DNA of 64,000 nucleotides from Maribacter polysiphoniae (GCF_003148665.1 NZ_QGGQ01000002.1:372001-436000), one strand, 5' to 3'; shown: positions 17,746 to 26,318, counted from the first letter of the stretch. Program-made: numbers and translations. The notes: generated by a model from the sequence alone, not told the origin.

Positions 17746-18458
17746 TGGATTTAAAAGTGATTATTGTAGATGATGAACCATTGGCCATCAATGTAATAAA
17801 GAACTACATCGGACAAGTTAAGGAACTGGAACTTGTTGAGACGTTCTCCAATGCCGTGGATGCATCAACCTTTCTACAAAGCCATGAGGTCGATATCATT
17901 TTCTTGGATATCAATATGCCTATTTTAGATGGCCTCGAATTCTTAAAGACCTTACACGAAGCCCCGTTAATCGTCATTACGACCGCCCATGAGGAGTTCG
18001 CTTTGGAGAGTTTTGAATTGGAGGTCATCGATTATCTGGTAAAACCAATTCCATTTCCCAGGTTCTTAAAATCGGTCAATCGAATCCTAAAACTAAAACA
18101 GGCCCATGGCCCAACCGAACGAAACAACGCCAACGAACACCCCAGTATTTTTGTCAAGGTAGATAAAAAGAAATTGCAGAAAATCTATTTGGATGAAATA
18201 GTGGTCGTGGAAAGTTTAAAGGATTATATCCGCATCAAAACCACCACAGGAAAATATATAGTCCATAAAACCTTGAGTAGTTTTACCGAAGAACTGCCTG
18301 CCGACCAATTCATTCGCATCCACCGATCCTTTACCATCAGCATCGATAAGGTGCAGGTCGTGGAAGGCAACAGTCTCGAAATCGACAATACCCGTTATAC
18401 CATAGGACGAAGTTATTTAAATGACGTAAAAGCCAAAATACTGAACAATAGTATTTAA
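17745..18458 (+). CDS. LytR/AlgR-family response regulator (REC-LytTR)
   Basis: 237-aa partner of the upstream kinase. The receiver domain covers residues 1-120 with acidic pocket DDEP, phospho-acceptor Asp in IIFLDINMP (about 54), Thr in ITTAHEEFA and Lys in YLVKP. A LytTR DNA-binding domain covers about 130-235 (IFVKVDKKKLQKI, LKDYIRIKTT, FIRIHRSFTISI). LytTR proteins bind paired short direct repeats. The likely targets are its own promoter or the divergent glycosidase operon. PULs are more often controlled by hybrid two-component, SusR or ECF systems, so the pairing is notable. Confidence 0.92.
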   Translation: MDLKVIIVDDEPLAINVIKNYIGQVKELELVETFSNAVDASTFLQSHEVDIIFLDINMPILDGLEFLKTLHEAPLIVITTAHEEFALESFELEVIDYLVKPIPFPRFLKSVNRILKLKQAHGPTERNNANEHPSIFVKVDKKKLQKIYLDEIVVVESLKDYIRIKTTTGKYIVHKTLSSFTEELPADQFIRIHRSFTISIDKVQVVEGNSLEIDNTRYTIGRSYLNDVKAKILNNSI

Positions 18459-18528
18459 AGAAAAGCAATGCCTTTGTTAAGTATGACTTATGGTTTTTGC
18501 CCAAAGGCACTGTTTACATTCCCAATCT

Positions 18529-18972
18529 ATGAAAACTTCCGATACCCCCATTGTTGTTGAACAGGTATTCCATAACCCGGTGAAGGATATCTGGAAGGCC
18601 TGGACCAAGGTGGACCAAATGAAACAGTGGTTTTTTGACAATATCGATGCATTTAAACCGGAAGTTGGCTTTGAGACCCAGTTTGTGGTAGGGTCCGATC
18701 ATCGAAAATTCACCCATCTTTGGAAGATCACCGAAGCAACACCTTACCAAAGCATCACCTATAATTGGAAATATGCCGAATACCCTGGGGATTCATCCGT
18801 TACTTTTGAACTGGTCGACAAGAAGGAATTTGTCAACCTGCGGGTTTCAATGGGAATTACTGAAGACTTCCCCCAAAACGTCCCAGAGTTCACGAGGGAA
18901 AGCTGTATACAGGGGTGGGACTATTTTATAAGGAACAGCCTTAAGGGGTTTTTATCAACACAATCAAAATAA
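18529..18972 (+). CDS. SRPBCC/AHSA1-domain protein
   Basis: 147-aa cytosolic protein of the START/Bet v 1 fold (AHSA1-like). It begins with the usual VEQVFHNPVKDIWKAWTKVDQMKQWFF, and carries ITEATPYQSITYNW and SVTFELVDKKEFVNLRVSM, ending WDYFIRNSLKGFL. The start MKTSDTP at 18529 fits the family; an upstream in-frame ATG at 18490 adds a non-conserved stretch. Proteins of this group bind hydrophobic ligands. No ligand or pathway can be named. Confidence 0.85.
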   Translation: MKTSDTPIVVEQVFHNPVKDIWKAWTKVDQMKQWFFDNIDAFKPEVGFETQFVVGSDHRKFTHLWKITEATPYQSITYNWKYAEYPGDSSVTFELVDKKEFVNLRVSMGITEDFPQNVPEFTRESCIQGWDYFIRNSLKGFLSTQSK

Positions 18973-19058
18973 AGGTATATGAAGCGTACTACGATCCTCT
19001 TTCATTGTAACACATTCCCTTTGGAAGACCTTAAACCCATTACCTCAAACAATACACT

Positions 19059-19793
19059 ATGAAATGTCTGAATTGCGATCATACCATTGAAGAAAAATTC
19101 TGCCCGAAATGCGGACAAAAAACATCCACCCATAGATTTTCACTCCAATATATTTTTGACTATGGATTATTAAGTGGGATTTTCTCCATTAACAAAGGGC
19201 TTTTATTTACCATCAAAGAACTATTTACGCGTCCCGGACATGGTGTCAGGGCCTATATGGAAGGAAAACGGATTATTTATTTCAATGCCTTTAGCCTACT
19301 TTTATTATTGATCACCTTAGCCTATTTCATCGACGAATATTCCGGTTTAAGAATGGCCGATATTATGTCTGAAGACAGTAAGGATTTTGCCAATGACTTT
19401 GAGCAATTCACCAAAGCCTACCCGAGATTGATCTATTTTTTGAATATCCCCATCATGGCACTTGCCACCTTTCTGTGGTTTAGGAAAAGCACCTATAATT
19501 TTGCGGAAAACATTATTCTGAACACCTATAATTCGGCTGCCCAGGTTATTCTTTCAGTGCCTTTTATGCTGGTCACGCTATTTTATGATGACAAAGAGGT
19601 CCTGACCATCGTCTTTCAATTGTTCACCCTAATACCCATAGTGTATTCGATATGGATCTATTATCAATTTTTCTCCAAATCATCGTATAAAAAAACAAGC
19701 CTTTTTTTCAGAAGCCTTTTTTCGGTAGTTACCTTTATCTTGATCCAAAGTATCATAACCTGGGGGATAGTCTCCCTCCGAAGTAACATATAG
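19059..19793 (+). CDS. DUF3667 membrane protein with N-terminal zinc ribbon
   Basis: 244-aa protein. The N-terminus CLNCDHTIEEKFCPKCGQ is a CxxC...CxxC zinc ribbon. It is followed by a family-typical soluble helix (TRPGHGVRAYMEGKRIIYFNAFSLLLLL) and about five transmembrane segments. This is the DUF3667 pattern frequent in Bacteroidota. Function is unknown. It stands alone, with 86 bp upstream and 173 bp downstream before the next genes. Confidence 0.85.
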   Translation: MKCLNCDHTIEEKFCPKCGQKTSTHRFSLQYIFDYGLLSGIFSINKGLLFTIKELFTRPGHGVRAYMEGKRIIYFNAFSLLLLLITLAYFIDEYSGLRMADIMSEDSKDFANDFEQFTKAYPRLIYFLNIPIMALATFLWFRKSTYNFAENIILNTYNSAAQVILSVPFMLVTLFYDDKEVLTIVFQLFTLIPIVYSIWIYYQFFSKSSYKKTSLFFRSLFSVVTFILIQSIITWGIVSLRSNI

Positions 19794-19951
19794 CGGGGGA
19801 ACTATACTCCATTTTCCCTATGGAAACCCACCCATTTGCCTACTTTGAACTATTTCGGAAAGGTCAAGAAAGCAACAGGATGAACGGATATTCGAAGAAT
19901 GCCATTAGCCAACACTTCGGTTTTTAAGCACTATTGAAAGGATTTTAAGAC

Positions 19952-19959
19952 TAACTTTG
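19952..19959 (+). promoter_or_regulatory. candidate Bacteroidota -7 box (TAACTTTG)
   Basis: TAACTTTG matches TAnnTTTG. A TTG lies about 15 bp upstream. The box is just before the ATG at 19967, giving a near-leaderless transcript if it is used. Confidence 0.35.
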
Positions 19960-19966
19960 GCACACT

Positions 19967-20329
19967 ATGGAACAAACCCCTTCGGACACTGATCTTGACC
20001 TAAAACACAAAGATCATTATACACTTTATGTCTTGTTGAAGGACAAAACCGTATTTGAATCCGCATTACGGAAAAACGGAATCCTCTGGTACTCCGATTT
20101 TAACAACCAGGTTAGTATCGATGGGGGAATCAGATATTTTTTACCTGAAGTTGCCATGCATCAAATTGACCGAACCATCATTGAAAACGGAATCGTAGCG
20201 AGTAAGGAAACGCCATTGACCACGGAATACAAAGACCGGAAGAAAACAATGAAAATATACCTTACCGTCGCTGTGGCCGTATTGGTCCTTCTACTTCTTA
20301 TGGTACTCATTGAATATCTATCGCATTAA
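19967..20329 (+). CDS. hypothetical protein with C-terminal membrane anchor
   Basis: 120-aa protein. An acidic/basic soluble part of about 90 residues (DHYTLYVLLKDKTVFESALRKNGILWYSD) precedes one strong transmembrane helix (YLTVAVAVLVLLLLMVLIEYL, about 96-116) at the C-terminus. I do not recognise the family. Codon use resembles the neighbours, so it looks like a real gene. Confidence 0.65.
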   Translation: MEQTPSDTDLDLKHKDHYTLYVLLKDKTVFESALRKNGILWYSDFNNQVSIDGGIRYFLPEVAMHQIDRTIIENGIVASKETPLTTEYKDRKKTMKIYLTVAVAVLVLLLLMVLIEYLSH

Positions 20330-20448
20330 CCCCCTTCCACCAAAACACCCTAAAGAACAATTCCCACTTTATAGGTTACCGGCACTATCGATCATCGGGC
20401 AATTTCAAGAATTTGCGTTCCCTAGTTTGTTTACTACCCCTTTTTATA

Positions 20449-20537
20449 GGAAATTTGGCCACCAAAGAAGGTTTTAGCCAATTGTTTTTTGACATCGGCT
20501 ATTCGAATACAAATCCGTTTGCGCAACATTTATGGAC
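20449..20537 (+). pseudogene. possible remnant of an AraC-type HTH domain
   Basis: Just before the AraC gene, in another frame, the DNA reads ATKEGFSQLFFDIGYSNTNPFAQHLW. This resembles the last recognition helix of AraC proteins (IAFDxGYSNPxxFxxxFK). It lacks a start, and nothing upstream in that frame reads like the rest of the domain. It is short, so chance resemblance is possible. Confidence 0.3.
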
Positions 20538-21392
20538 AAAGAAATAATTTCCGAATTCGACTTTGAAAGCAAACAGTCCAATTTAGGCTTGGAGATAATC
20601 CCCTTAAAAAAGGTCATTGATTTCTCCAATCAGAATGGATATGATCCGCATCGCCTGAATTTTTATCAACTTATTGTTATCACAAAGGGCCGTGGAATCC
20701 ACGAAGTGGATTTTGAAACCATTGCCTATGCCGAGAACACGGTTATTCCGGTAGCCATGGGACAAGTACAGCGTTTTACAAACAACCCCCAGTTAAAAGG
20801 TTATGCGGTGCTCTTTACCCCCGATTTCCTGATCAAGGAAGAGCAGGACTATCATTACCTCTACGACTATACTATTTTCAATCACGCCATTAACCCCCAA
20901 AGCCATATCGCAAACAAGGAAGTACTGACGCTCTTGCAGGAAATGATTACCGAACAACAAAAGGGGCTGCTTTTTGACTCGGGTGAATACCAACGCAATC
21001 TGCTTAAAAATTTTCTGATCCAAATAGAACGCAACAAACGGGAACGGGTTGAAATTGTGTGTAACGACTCGCTCAACCTATACATGAGGTTTCGAAAAAC
21101 ACTGGAAGAAAACATCAACTACAAAATACGGGTTGCCGATATTTGCCAAAAGCTGAACGTAACCCCCAAACAAATAAACAAGGCCCTAAAATTATACACG
21201 AACACTACCGCAAAACAATATATCGAGGACCGGGTGATATTGGAGATCAAACGCCTATTGGTCTATTCCACGCTCACCATAAAAGAAATTGCCTATGAAA
21301 TTGGTTTTGACGACCCTACGAATTTTACTAAATACTTCAAGGCAAGGGTAAACACGCTACCCACCGATTACCAAAAACAGCATCCTTTATAA
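20532..21392 (+). CDS. AraC-family transcriptional regulator
   Basis: 286-aa regulator. The N-terminal part (about 1-170) is a cupin-like ligand-binding half (FYQLIVITKGRGIHEVDF). The C-terminal 100 residues are two HTH motifs: IRVADICQKLNVTPKQINKALK and LTIKEIAYEIGFDDPTNFTKYFKARV, then LPTDYQ. It is followed 93 bp later, same strand, by an NmrA-type reductase gene that has its own promoter-like box. In this arrangement the regulator commonly controls the reductase, but that is inference. Confidence 0.93.
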   Translation: MDKEIISEFDFESKQSNLGLEIIPLKKVIDFSNQNGYDPHRLNFYQLIVITKGRGIHEVDFETIAYAENTVIPVAMGQVQRFTNNPQLKGYAVLFTPDFLIKEEQDYHYLYDYTIFNHAINPQSHIANKEVLTLLQEMITEQQKGLLFDSGEYQRNLLKNFLIQIERNKRERVEIVCNDSLNLYMRFRKTLEENINYKIRVADICQKLNVTPKQINKALKLYTNTTAKQYIEDRVILEIKRLLVYSTLTIKEIAYEIGFDDPTNFTKYFKARVNTLPTDYQKQHPL

Positions 21393-21443
21393 ATTTACCA
21401 TAGGGCGGCAGTTTTTTACCTTTTCGCCCCCTTCCTCCCACTG

Positions 21444-21451
21444 TACTTTTG
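21444..21451 (+). promoter_or_regulatory. candidate -7 box (TACTTTTG) of the reductase gene
   Basis: TACTTTTG is an exact TAnnTTTG, 34 bp before the ATG at 21486. No good -33 element was seen. Confidence 0.45.
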
Positions 21452-21485
21452 TTCTGTAAAATTTAAACATTAAAAAATTACAGTT

Positions 21486-22343
21486 ATGAAAATTGCAATA
21501 ACAGGGGCTACGGGCCAATTAGGAAGCATTGTTGTAGAACAACTTAAAAATAGGGTATCTGCGGATCATATAGTAGCATTGGCCCGTAATACGGAAAAAG
21601 CATCGGCCCTAGGGGTTGAAGTCCGTGAGTTTGACTACAGTAAACCGGAAATCCTGACCGGGGCCCTTCAAGGGATCGATCGCCTACTCCTCATTTCGGG
21701 CAGTGAACTGGGGCGACGTGCAGTGCAGCATATCAATGTCATAAACGCAGCAAAGGAAGCCGGGGTTACATGGATCGTTTATACCAGTCTCTTACATTTG
21801 GAAACCTCAAGCCTCAACTTGGCAGGGGAACATTTAGCTACGGAAAAAGCACTGAAGGAATCGGGTATCGATTATACCCTTCTTCGGAACGGATGGTATT
21901 CCGAGAACTACACCGCATCAATTCCCGGAGCAATGGGCGGAGGTGCCTTTTTAGGTAGTGCCGGGGACGGAAAAATAGCATCGGCCCCACGTGCGGACTA
22001 TGCAGAGGCCGCAGCCATTGTAATTACCGATGAAGACAATAAAGGAAAAACCTTTGAACTGGCTGGGGACACCTATTATACCTTGTCGGATTTGGCAGGG
22101 ATAATTTCCGAGCAAAGCGGAAAAACCATTCCCTACAACAACATTCCGGAAGATGAGTATGCCAATATCCTTAAAAACATTGGCCTACCCGATGGTTTGG
22201 CCTTAGGTTTGGCCAGTTGGGACGTTAGCGCCTCAAAGGATGACCTATTTGATGATTCCCATGAATTATCCAAAATATTGGGGAGACCGACCACACCAAT
22301 CGTTGAATCCGTAAAAATGGCCTTGGACTTGGCATCGGTCTAA
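21486..22343 (+). CDS. NmrA-like NAD(P)-binding oxidoreductase (QorB type)
   Basis: 285-aa atypical short-chain reductase. The Rossmann signature ITGATGQLGSIVVEQL is at residues 4-19, and ALARNTEKASALGVEVREFDY is the cofactor-selecting region. LLLISGSELGRRAVQHINVINAAKEAGV matches the QorB/YtfG quinone reductase group, which uses NAD(P)H to reduce quinones or senses the NADP ratio. The C-terminal half (TYYTLSDLAGIISEQSG) is the usual small domain. It lies downstream of the AraC gene and is closed by a strong terminator. Confidence 0.9.
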   Translation: MKIAITGATGQLGSIVVEQLKNRVSADHIVALARNTEKASALGVEVREFDYSKPEILTGALQGIDRLLLISGSELGRRAVQHINVINAAKEAGVTWIVYTSLLHLETSSLNLAGEHLATEKALKESGIDYTLLRNGWYSENYTASIPGAMGGGAFLGSAGDGKIASAPRADYAEAAAIVITDEDNKGKTFELAGDTYYTLSDLAGIISEQSGKTIPYNNIPEDEYANILKNIGLPDGLALGLASWDVSASKDDLFDDSHELSKILGRPTTPIVESVKMALDLASV

Positions 22344-22364
22344 AATCCGATTTTATTAGCATAA

Positions 22365-22394
22365 AAGGGGCAGCCGAATTATCGACTGCCCCTT
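22365..22394 (+). terminator. intrinsic terminator after the reductase gene
   Basis: The arms AAGGGGCAG and CTGCCCCTT pair perfectly over a 12-nt loop and are followed by a short T-containing tail. The site is 21 bp past the stop at 22343. Confidence 0.7.
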
Positions 22395-22429
22395 CTTAAT
22401 TGCCCAAATCATATATCCCTAAAATGCTC

Positions 22430-22499
22430 CAATCATAGGTTTGGCCACTTTAGCCCTATTGTTTTTAGGGAACTTTGTCAAAACAAAATTCAAACACCC
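22430..22499. repeat. short dispersed repeat, copy 1
   Basis: It shares two blocks with 25448-25535 in the same orientation: CATAGGTTTGGCNAC and GAACTTTGNCAAAACNAAAT. The spacer differs in length. It sits just beyond the 3' end of the carbonic anhydrase gene. No coding role was established. Confidence 0.4.
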
Positions 22500-22512
22500 T
22501 ACGGGTATATTC

Positions 22513-23157
22513 TTAAACCACGGCCAGTTTATAGAACTCCTCCAATTGGGAGTTACACTCGAAATTAACGTCCAGATCTTTGACGATTCCCGTCCCAACA
22601 CCATAGACCCAACCATGAAGATAAAGGTCCTGCCCCCTATCCCATGCATTCTGTACAATCGAGGTTTTAGCCAAATTATACACCTGTTCCATGGTATTGT
22701 ACTCTACAAAACGGTCAAAAAGTTCGGATTTATCCTTTATTGTTCCCAAGGAAACCTGATGATGTCTATAAACATCCCGAATATGACGGATCCAATTATC
22801 TGCAAGTCCATAGGATTTATTTCCCAGCGCAGCTTTCACACCACCACATCCGTAATGCCCACAAACGATAATATGTTTGATCTTAAGCACATTAACAGCG
22901 TAGTCCAAAACACTAAGCATGTTCATATCGGAATGTACGACCATATTGGCAATGTTCCGATGTACAAATACCTCCCCGGGTTTTCCGCCTATAATCTCAT
23001 TGGCAGGCACACGACTGTCTGAACATCCAATCCAAAACAATGGCGGTTGCTGTCCCTTTTCCAATTTTTTAAAGAATTCCGGATCACTATCCAATTTCGA
23101 CAGTACCCATTCCTTATTATTTTCGATTAAACTTTTATAAAAATCTGATTTCATCAT
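22513..23157 (-). CDS. beta-class carbonic anhydrase
   Basis: 214-aa enzyme for CO2 hydration to bicarbonate. Zinc ligands and partners are all present: Cys45 and Asp47 in CSDSRVP, His101 and Cys104 in HYGCGG. HRNIANMV follows the first motif as in plant-type beta enzymes. There is no signal peptide, so it is cytosolic. It is 15 bp downstream of a SulP anion transporter gene on the same strand, so the pair probably works on bicarbonate uptake or use. Confidence 0.95.
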   Translation of the reverse strand: MMKSDFYKSLIENNKEWVLSKLDSDPEFFKKLEKGQQPPLFWIGCSDSRVPANEIIGGKPGEVFVHRNIANMVVHSDMNMLSVLDYAVNVLKIKHIIVCGHYGCGGVKAALGNKSYGLADNWIRHIRDVYRHHQVSLGTIKDKSELFDRFVEYNTMEQVYNLAKTSIVQNAWDRGQDLYLHGWVYGVGTGIVKDLDVNFECNSQLEEFYKLAVV

Positions 23158-23172
23158 GTTTTCTTTTTATTA

Positions 23173-24732
23173 TCAATGTTCCATTTGAAACACTTGATGC
23201 CCAAAATATTTCCTAAAACTTTCCGGATTGTCCAAGGTTTCCTTTTCCGCAATCATTTTAATGTTGATGTTGTTGTTTTTTGCCTTTATTGAAAATTCAT
23301 CCAAATACTCCAGGATATCATAGTCCAGCACCTTGGTCTTTCTAAAATCCAATTCCAAATAAGCCCCTTTTTTCAATGCATCCAACTCCTTAATGATTCG
23401 TCCTTTATTTATGAAGGTAACCTCCTCGGCAAAGTTGATATGAAAAAGATTCTTTTTCCCTTGGTACTCTTTAAGGAGCAAATGGTGCGAATTGTAATAC
23501 GACTTTAAAAGAACGGTGATCAGCCCTATGGTCAACCCTATCATAATACCTTTCAACAGATCGGTGGCCACAATCCCTACTACAGTCAGGATAAAAGGTA
23601 CAAATTGGGTCTTTCCCAATTTGTACATCTGAACAAAAGAATTGGGTTTGGCCAGTTTATAACCAATTACCAGAAGAACACTCGCCAAAACAGCTTGGGG
23701 TATCAAATTGAGCAACGTCGGTATCACAATAACACTAAGCAAAATTAGCAGTCCATGTAAGATGGAAGACAACTTGGTCATTGCCCCACTCATTACGTTG
23801 GCCGAGCTACGGACAACTACTTGCGTAATGGGTATACCCCCGATCAAACCGGAAACGGTGTTCCCAACTCCTTGCGCAATAAGTTCCCTATTCGTGGGTG
23901 TCTGCCGCTTATAAGGATCAAGTTTATCAGATGCCTCGACACTCAATAATGTTTCAAGGCTTGCTACGATAGCAATAGTAAAGGCCGTTATGTAAACTGT
24001 TTCATTGGTTAAGGCTGAAAAATCAGGTAATGTAAACTGCCCCATAAAAGAAGATACATCCTTGGGAACCGGTACATTCACCAATTGGCTTTCATGCAAA
24101 GCAAAAAAACCGGACGACCCTAAGGTCGCATAAATAATGATTCCTACGATTACAGCAATTAAGGGAGCGGGAACGAGTTTAAAAATCTTATTCTTTTTGG
24201 CCAGGATTCCATCCCAAGTCAATAATATCAACAAAGATATCACCGTAACCAATATGGCTCCAGGGGTAATATGATCGTGAAGGCCACTAAGGTCTATTCG
24301 GTCGGTGTTCACTTCCCCACTAAACCCAATTGCCAACGGAATCTGTTGTACAAAAATCATTATCCCTATGGCGCTCAACATTCCTTTGATGACTGCCGAA
24401 GGAAAATAATAACCGATTACCCCTGCTCTAAAAACGCCCAATAAAATTTGAATGATTCCTGCTAAAATCACGGAGGTAAGAAAGAGTTCATAACTTCCCA
24501 ATTCGGCTATTGCGTTAAAAACGATGACCACCAATCCGGCAGCGGGACCGCTCACCCCAATTGAGGAGCCGGAGAGGTAACCTACCAGGACCCCACCTAT
24601 TAATCCGGCAATAAGTCCGGCAAATGGCGGCGCACCACTCGCTAGTGCGACTCCTAAGCATAATGGTAATGCGACAAAGAAAACAACAAGACTTGCTGGC
24701 AAGTCCTTTTTCCAGTGTTTAAATAAATTCAT
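23173..24732 (-). CDS. SulP-family anion (bicarbonate/sulfate) transporter with STAS domain
   Basis: 519-aa inner-membrane transporter. The SulP core with 12-14 helices starts with DLPASLVVFFVALPLCLGVALASGAP. ISGVSGPAAGL-like (SIGVSGPAAGLVVIVFNA) and the ETLLSVEASDKL stretch are family signatures. A C-terminal STAS domain covers about 425-519 (VTFINKGRIIKELDALKKG, LELDFRKTKVLDYDILE). Cotranscription with a beta-carbonic anhydrase argues for bicarbonate as substrate, as in BicA-like systems, but sulfate cannot be excluded. Confidence 0.92.
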   Translation of the reverse strand: MNLFKHWKKDLPASLVVFFVALPLCLGVALASGAPPFAGLIAGLIGGVLVGYLSGSSIGVSGPAAGLVVIVFNAIAELGSYELFLTSVILAGIIQILLGVFRAGVIGYYFPSAVIKGMLSAIGIMIFVQQIPLAIGFSGEVNTDRIDLSGLHDHITPGAILVTVISLLILLTWDGILAKKNKIFKLVPAPLIAVIVGIIIYATLGSSGFFALHESQLVNVPVPKDVSSFMGQFTLPDFSALTNETVYITAFTIAIVASLETLLSVEASDKLDPYKRQTPTNRELIAQGVGNTVSGLIGGIPITQVVVRSSANVMSGAMTKLSSILHGLLILLSVIVIPTLLNLIPQAVLASVLLVIGYKLAKPNSFVQMYKLGKTQFVPFILTVVGIVATDLLKGIMIGLTIGLITVLLKSYYNSHHLLLKEYQGKKNLFHINFAEEVTFINKGRIIKELDALKKGAYLELDFRKTKVLDYDILEYLDEFSIKAKNNNINIKMIAEKETLDNPESFRKYFGHQVFQMEH

Positions 24733-24857
24733 GAAATTATAAGTTTAGAATATAAGGGTATACGGACCTTCCAAGATATTCAATAATCGGACGGCCCTAA
24801 ATAATTAGTGATGGTCAATTACCATAAACATCGTTGTTTTACGGTAAGCATAAATTG

Positions 24858-25169
24858 TTATCCTAAATATTCCGGAGGTGGTGTGGGTTGGGAGATTCCT
24901 ATTATTTGAAAGCCTAAATTCAAGTAGGTGGCTATCTTAAACCTTTTATCCATTGAAAAATCTTTAGTCAGGAGCATTTGATCAACAGGAAGATCAAAAT
25001 CCAAAACATTCCCATCAACATCGGATTCCGAGTCATCCTGACCATCCAGTTCCAATGCAAAGACTATGGCGGTATCAGCCGAATATTTAACCATTATCTC
25101 CTGAGCCAATCCCATTATAAAAATGAGGGCCAAAAATCTTGATTTGATATGCTTAAGGTTGATTATCAA
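24858..25169 (-). CDS. small hypothetical protein with N-terminal hydrophobic segment
   Basis: 103-aa protein with a possible signal peptide (FLALIFIMGLAQEI), an acidic middle part (ELDGQDDSESDVDGNVLDFDLP), and a proline-rich end QPTPPPEYLG. No family was recognised. It is monocistronic, upstream of and on the same strand as the SulP/carbonic anhydrase pair, with 125 bp between them. Confidence 0.6.
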   Translation of the reverse strand: MIINLKHIKSRFLALIFIMGLAQEIMVKYSADTAIVFALELDGQDDSESDVDGNVLDFDLPVDQMLLTKDFSMDKRFKIATYLNLGFQIIGISQPTPPPEYLG

Positions 25170-25413
25170 TTTTCTACAGAAATATGAGATTCTTTGAATA
25201 ATTCACAATAAAATTAGAATTATTCGAAACATATTTCACCAAAATACTGTTAAAGGGAATGTTAATTCAATAATTAACAAAATTGAACGTGTATAATGGG
25301 GTTACCCTAAAATTTTGAATCCATAAAGTCTGAATTCTACAATATTTATCAATAAAAGAAAAAGTGCTTTTAGCTTTTTTAGCTTCGGTCGAAATATTGA
25401 CCAACTTTCTTTT

Positions 25414-25542
25414 ATGGCCCGCTTTAGCAAGAGAAAACCAGCCACCATAGGTTTGGCTACAACAACCACAGATACAACTACAGGTGCTTTATCGATTTTA
25501 CAGAACTTTGCCAAAACTAAATTCCAAACAAACAAAGCCTAA
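25414..25542 (+). CDS. possible 42-aa peptide overlapping a dispersed repeat
   Basis: ATG-to-TAA frame encoding a basic, Thr-rich peptide (MARFSKRKPATIGLATTTTD at the start, ending NFAKTKFQTNKA). Most of it lies in the second copy of the short repeat also found at 22430. No ribosome-binding site was seen, and the reverse strand has a longer frame over the same bases. It may be noncoding. Confidence 0.2.
   Translation: MARFSKRKPATIGLATTTTDTTTGALSILQNFAKTKFQTNKA
25448..25535. repeat. short dispersed repeat, copy 2
   Basis: It matches 22430-22499 in two blocks, direct orientation, with about 21 of 24 bases alike in the second block. The two copies bracket the carbonic anhydrase, SulP and hypothetical genes. 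Confidence 0.4.
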
Positions 25543-25648
25543 AATTGCCCTTCCAAAAAAATCCTTTTTTATATCCATACAATTTTAGAAAGCGGTATAA
25601 TTATTGATAAAATTCCTACAAGATTTCAATGATAAAAAAAGGAGCTAT

Positions 25649-26212
25649 ATGAAAATAATTTTGCTGACCCTCACGCTTTGTGGACTTTCTTTAACCGCAA
25701 TAGCCCAAAACGCAAGTGTAGAACAATCTACTTACGGAATCCAAACTGGATTTCTGGGAATTTGGGGACATCAAGAGACAAAGTTATCCAATCTAGTGGC
25801 ACTGCGGACAGAACTTGGTTTCGATACAGGCATTTGGGGCGGTAGTTACTATGACAAAACCGGGTTTCTATTAACCCCGGTAATCACCTTAGAACCACGG
25901 TGGTATTACAATCTAAACAAAAGAATGGGAAAGTCCAGACGCATTGATGGGAACAGCGGAAATTTCGTTTCCCTGAAAACAAGTTACCATCCGGATTGGT
26001 TTGTCATTTCCAATACCGATAATATCAGTGTCATAAGTGATATCTCTATAATTCCAACTTGGGGTATACGAAGAAACATTGGCGATCACTTTACATATGA
26101 AGTTGGAATCGGAATCGGGTATAGGTATATTTTTGCCAAACAGGCCGGATATTTAGAAAACGAAGGCGAAACAACGGCAAATCTGCACATAAGGTTGGGA
26201 TACAGGTTTTAA
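25649..26212 (+). CDS. outer-membrane-type beta-barrel protein, hypothetical
   Basis: 187-aa protein with signal peptide MKIILLTLTLCGLSLTAIAQ. The rest alternates hydrophobic and polar residues with many aromatic/glycine turns and ends LHIRLGYRF, with a terminal Phe typical of outer-membrane barrels. The start at 25649 follows AAAAAAAGGAG at good distance; the in-frame ATG at 25604 adds 15 residues before the signal. The function is unknown. It is a single gene. Confidence 0.7.
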   Translation: MKIILLTLTLCGLSLTAIAQNASVEQSTYGIQTGFLGIWGHQETKLSNLVALRTELGFDTGIWGGSYYDKTGFLLTPVITLEPRWYYNLNKRMGKSRRIDGNSGNFVSLKTSYHPDWFVISNTDNISVISDISIIPTWGIRRNIGDHFTYEVGIGIGYRYIFAKQAGYLENEGETTANLHIRLGYRF

Positions 26213-26281
26213 CTTAAAACGGTCTACAACTTCAATTAAGGCCCTATCATTCATTCTGAATAATAAGTCCCACAAATTTGG

Positions 26282-26318
26282 TTACCTCCGAATATTATCA
26301 GAAATTTATGGGAGGTAA
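26282..26318. other. inverted repeat in an intergenic region
   Basis: The arms TTACCTCC (26282-26289) and GGAGGTAA (26311-26318) are exact inverted copies around a 21-nt AT-rich loop, about 70 bp after the barrel gene stop. There is no T-tract, so it may be an operator or a structured RNA end. Confidence 0.35.

Noticed and set aside
22441-23022. A 193-codon frame on the plus strand across the carbonic anhydrase gene
   Set aside because: It is antisense to a clear enzyme gene and starts with TTG; its sequence has no family resemblance.
25302-25535. A 77-aa frame on the minus strand with VVVSVVVVAKPMV
   Set aside because: It overlaps the dispersed repeat and has low-complexity sequence; no start signal and no relatives recognised.
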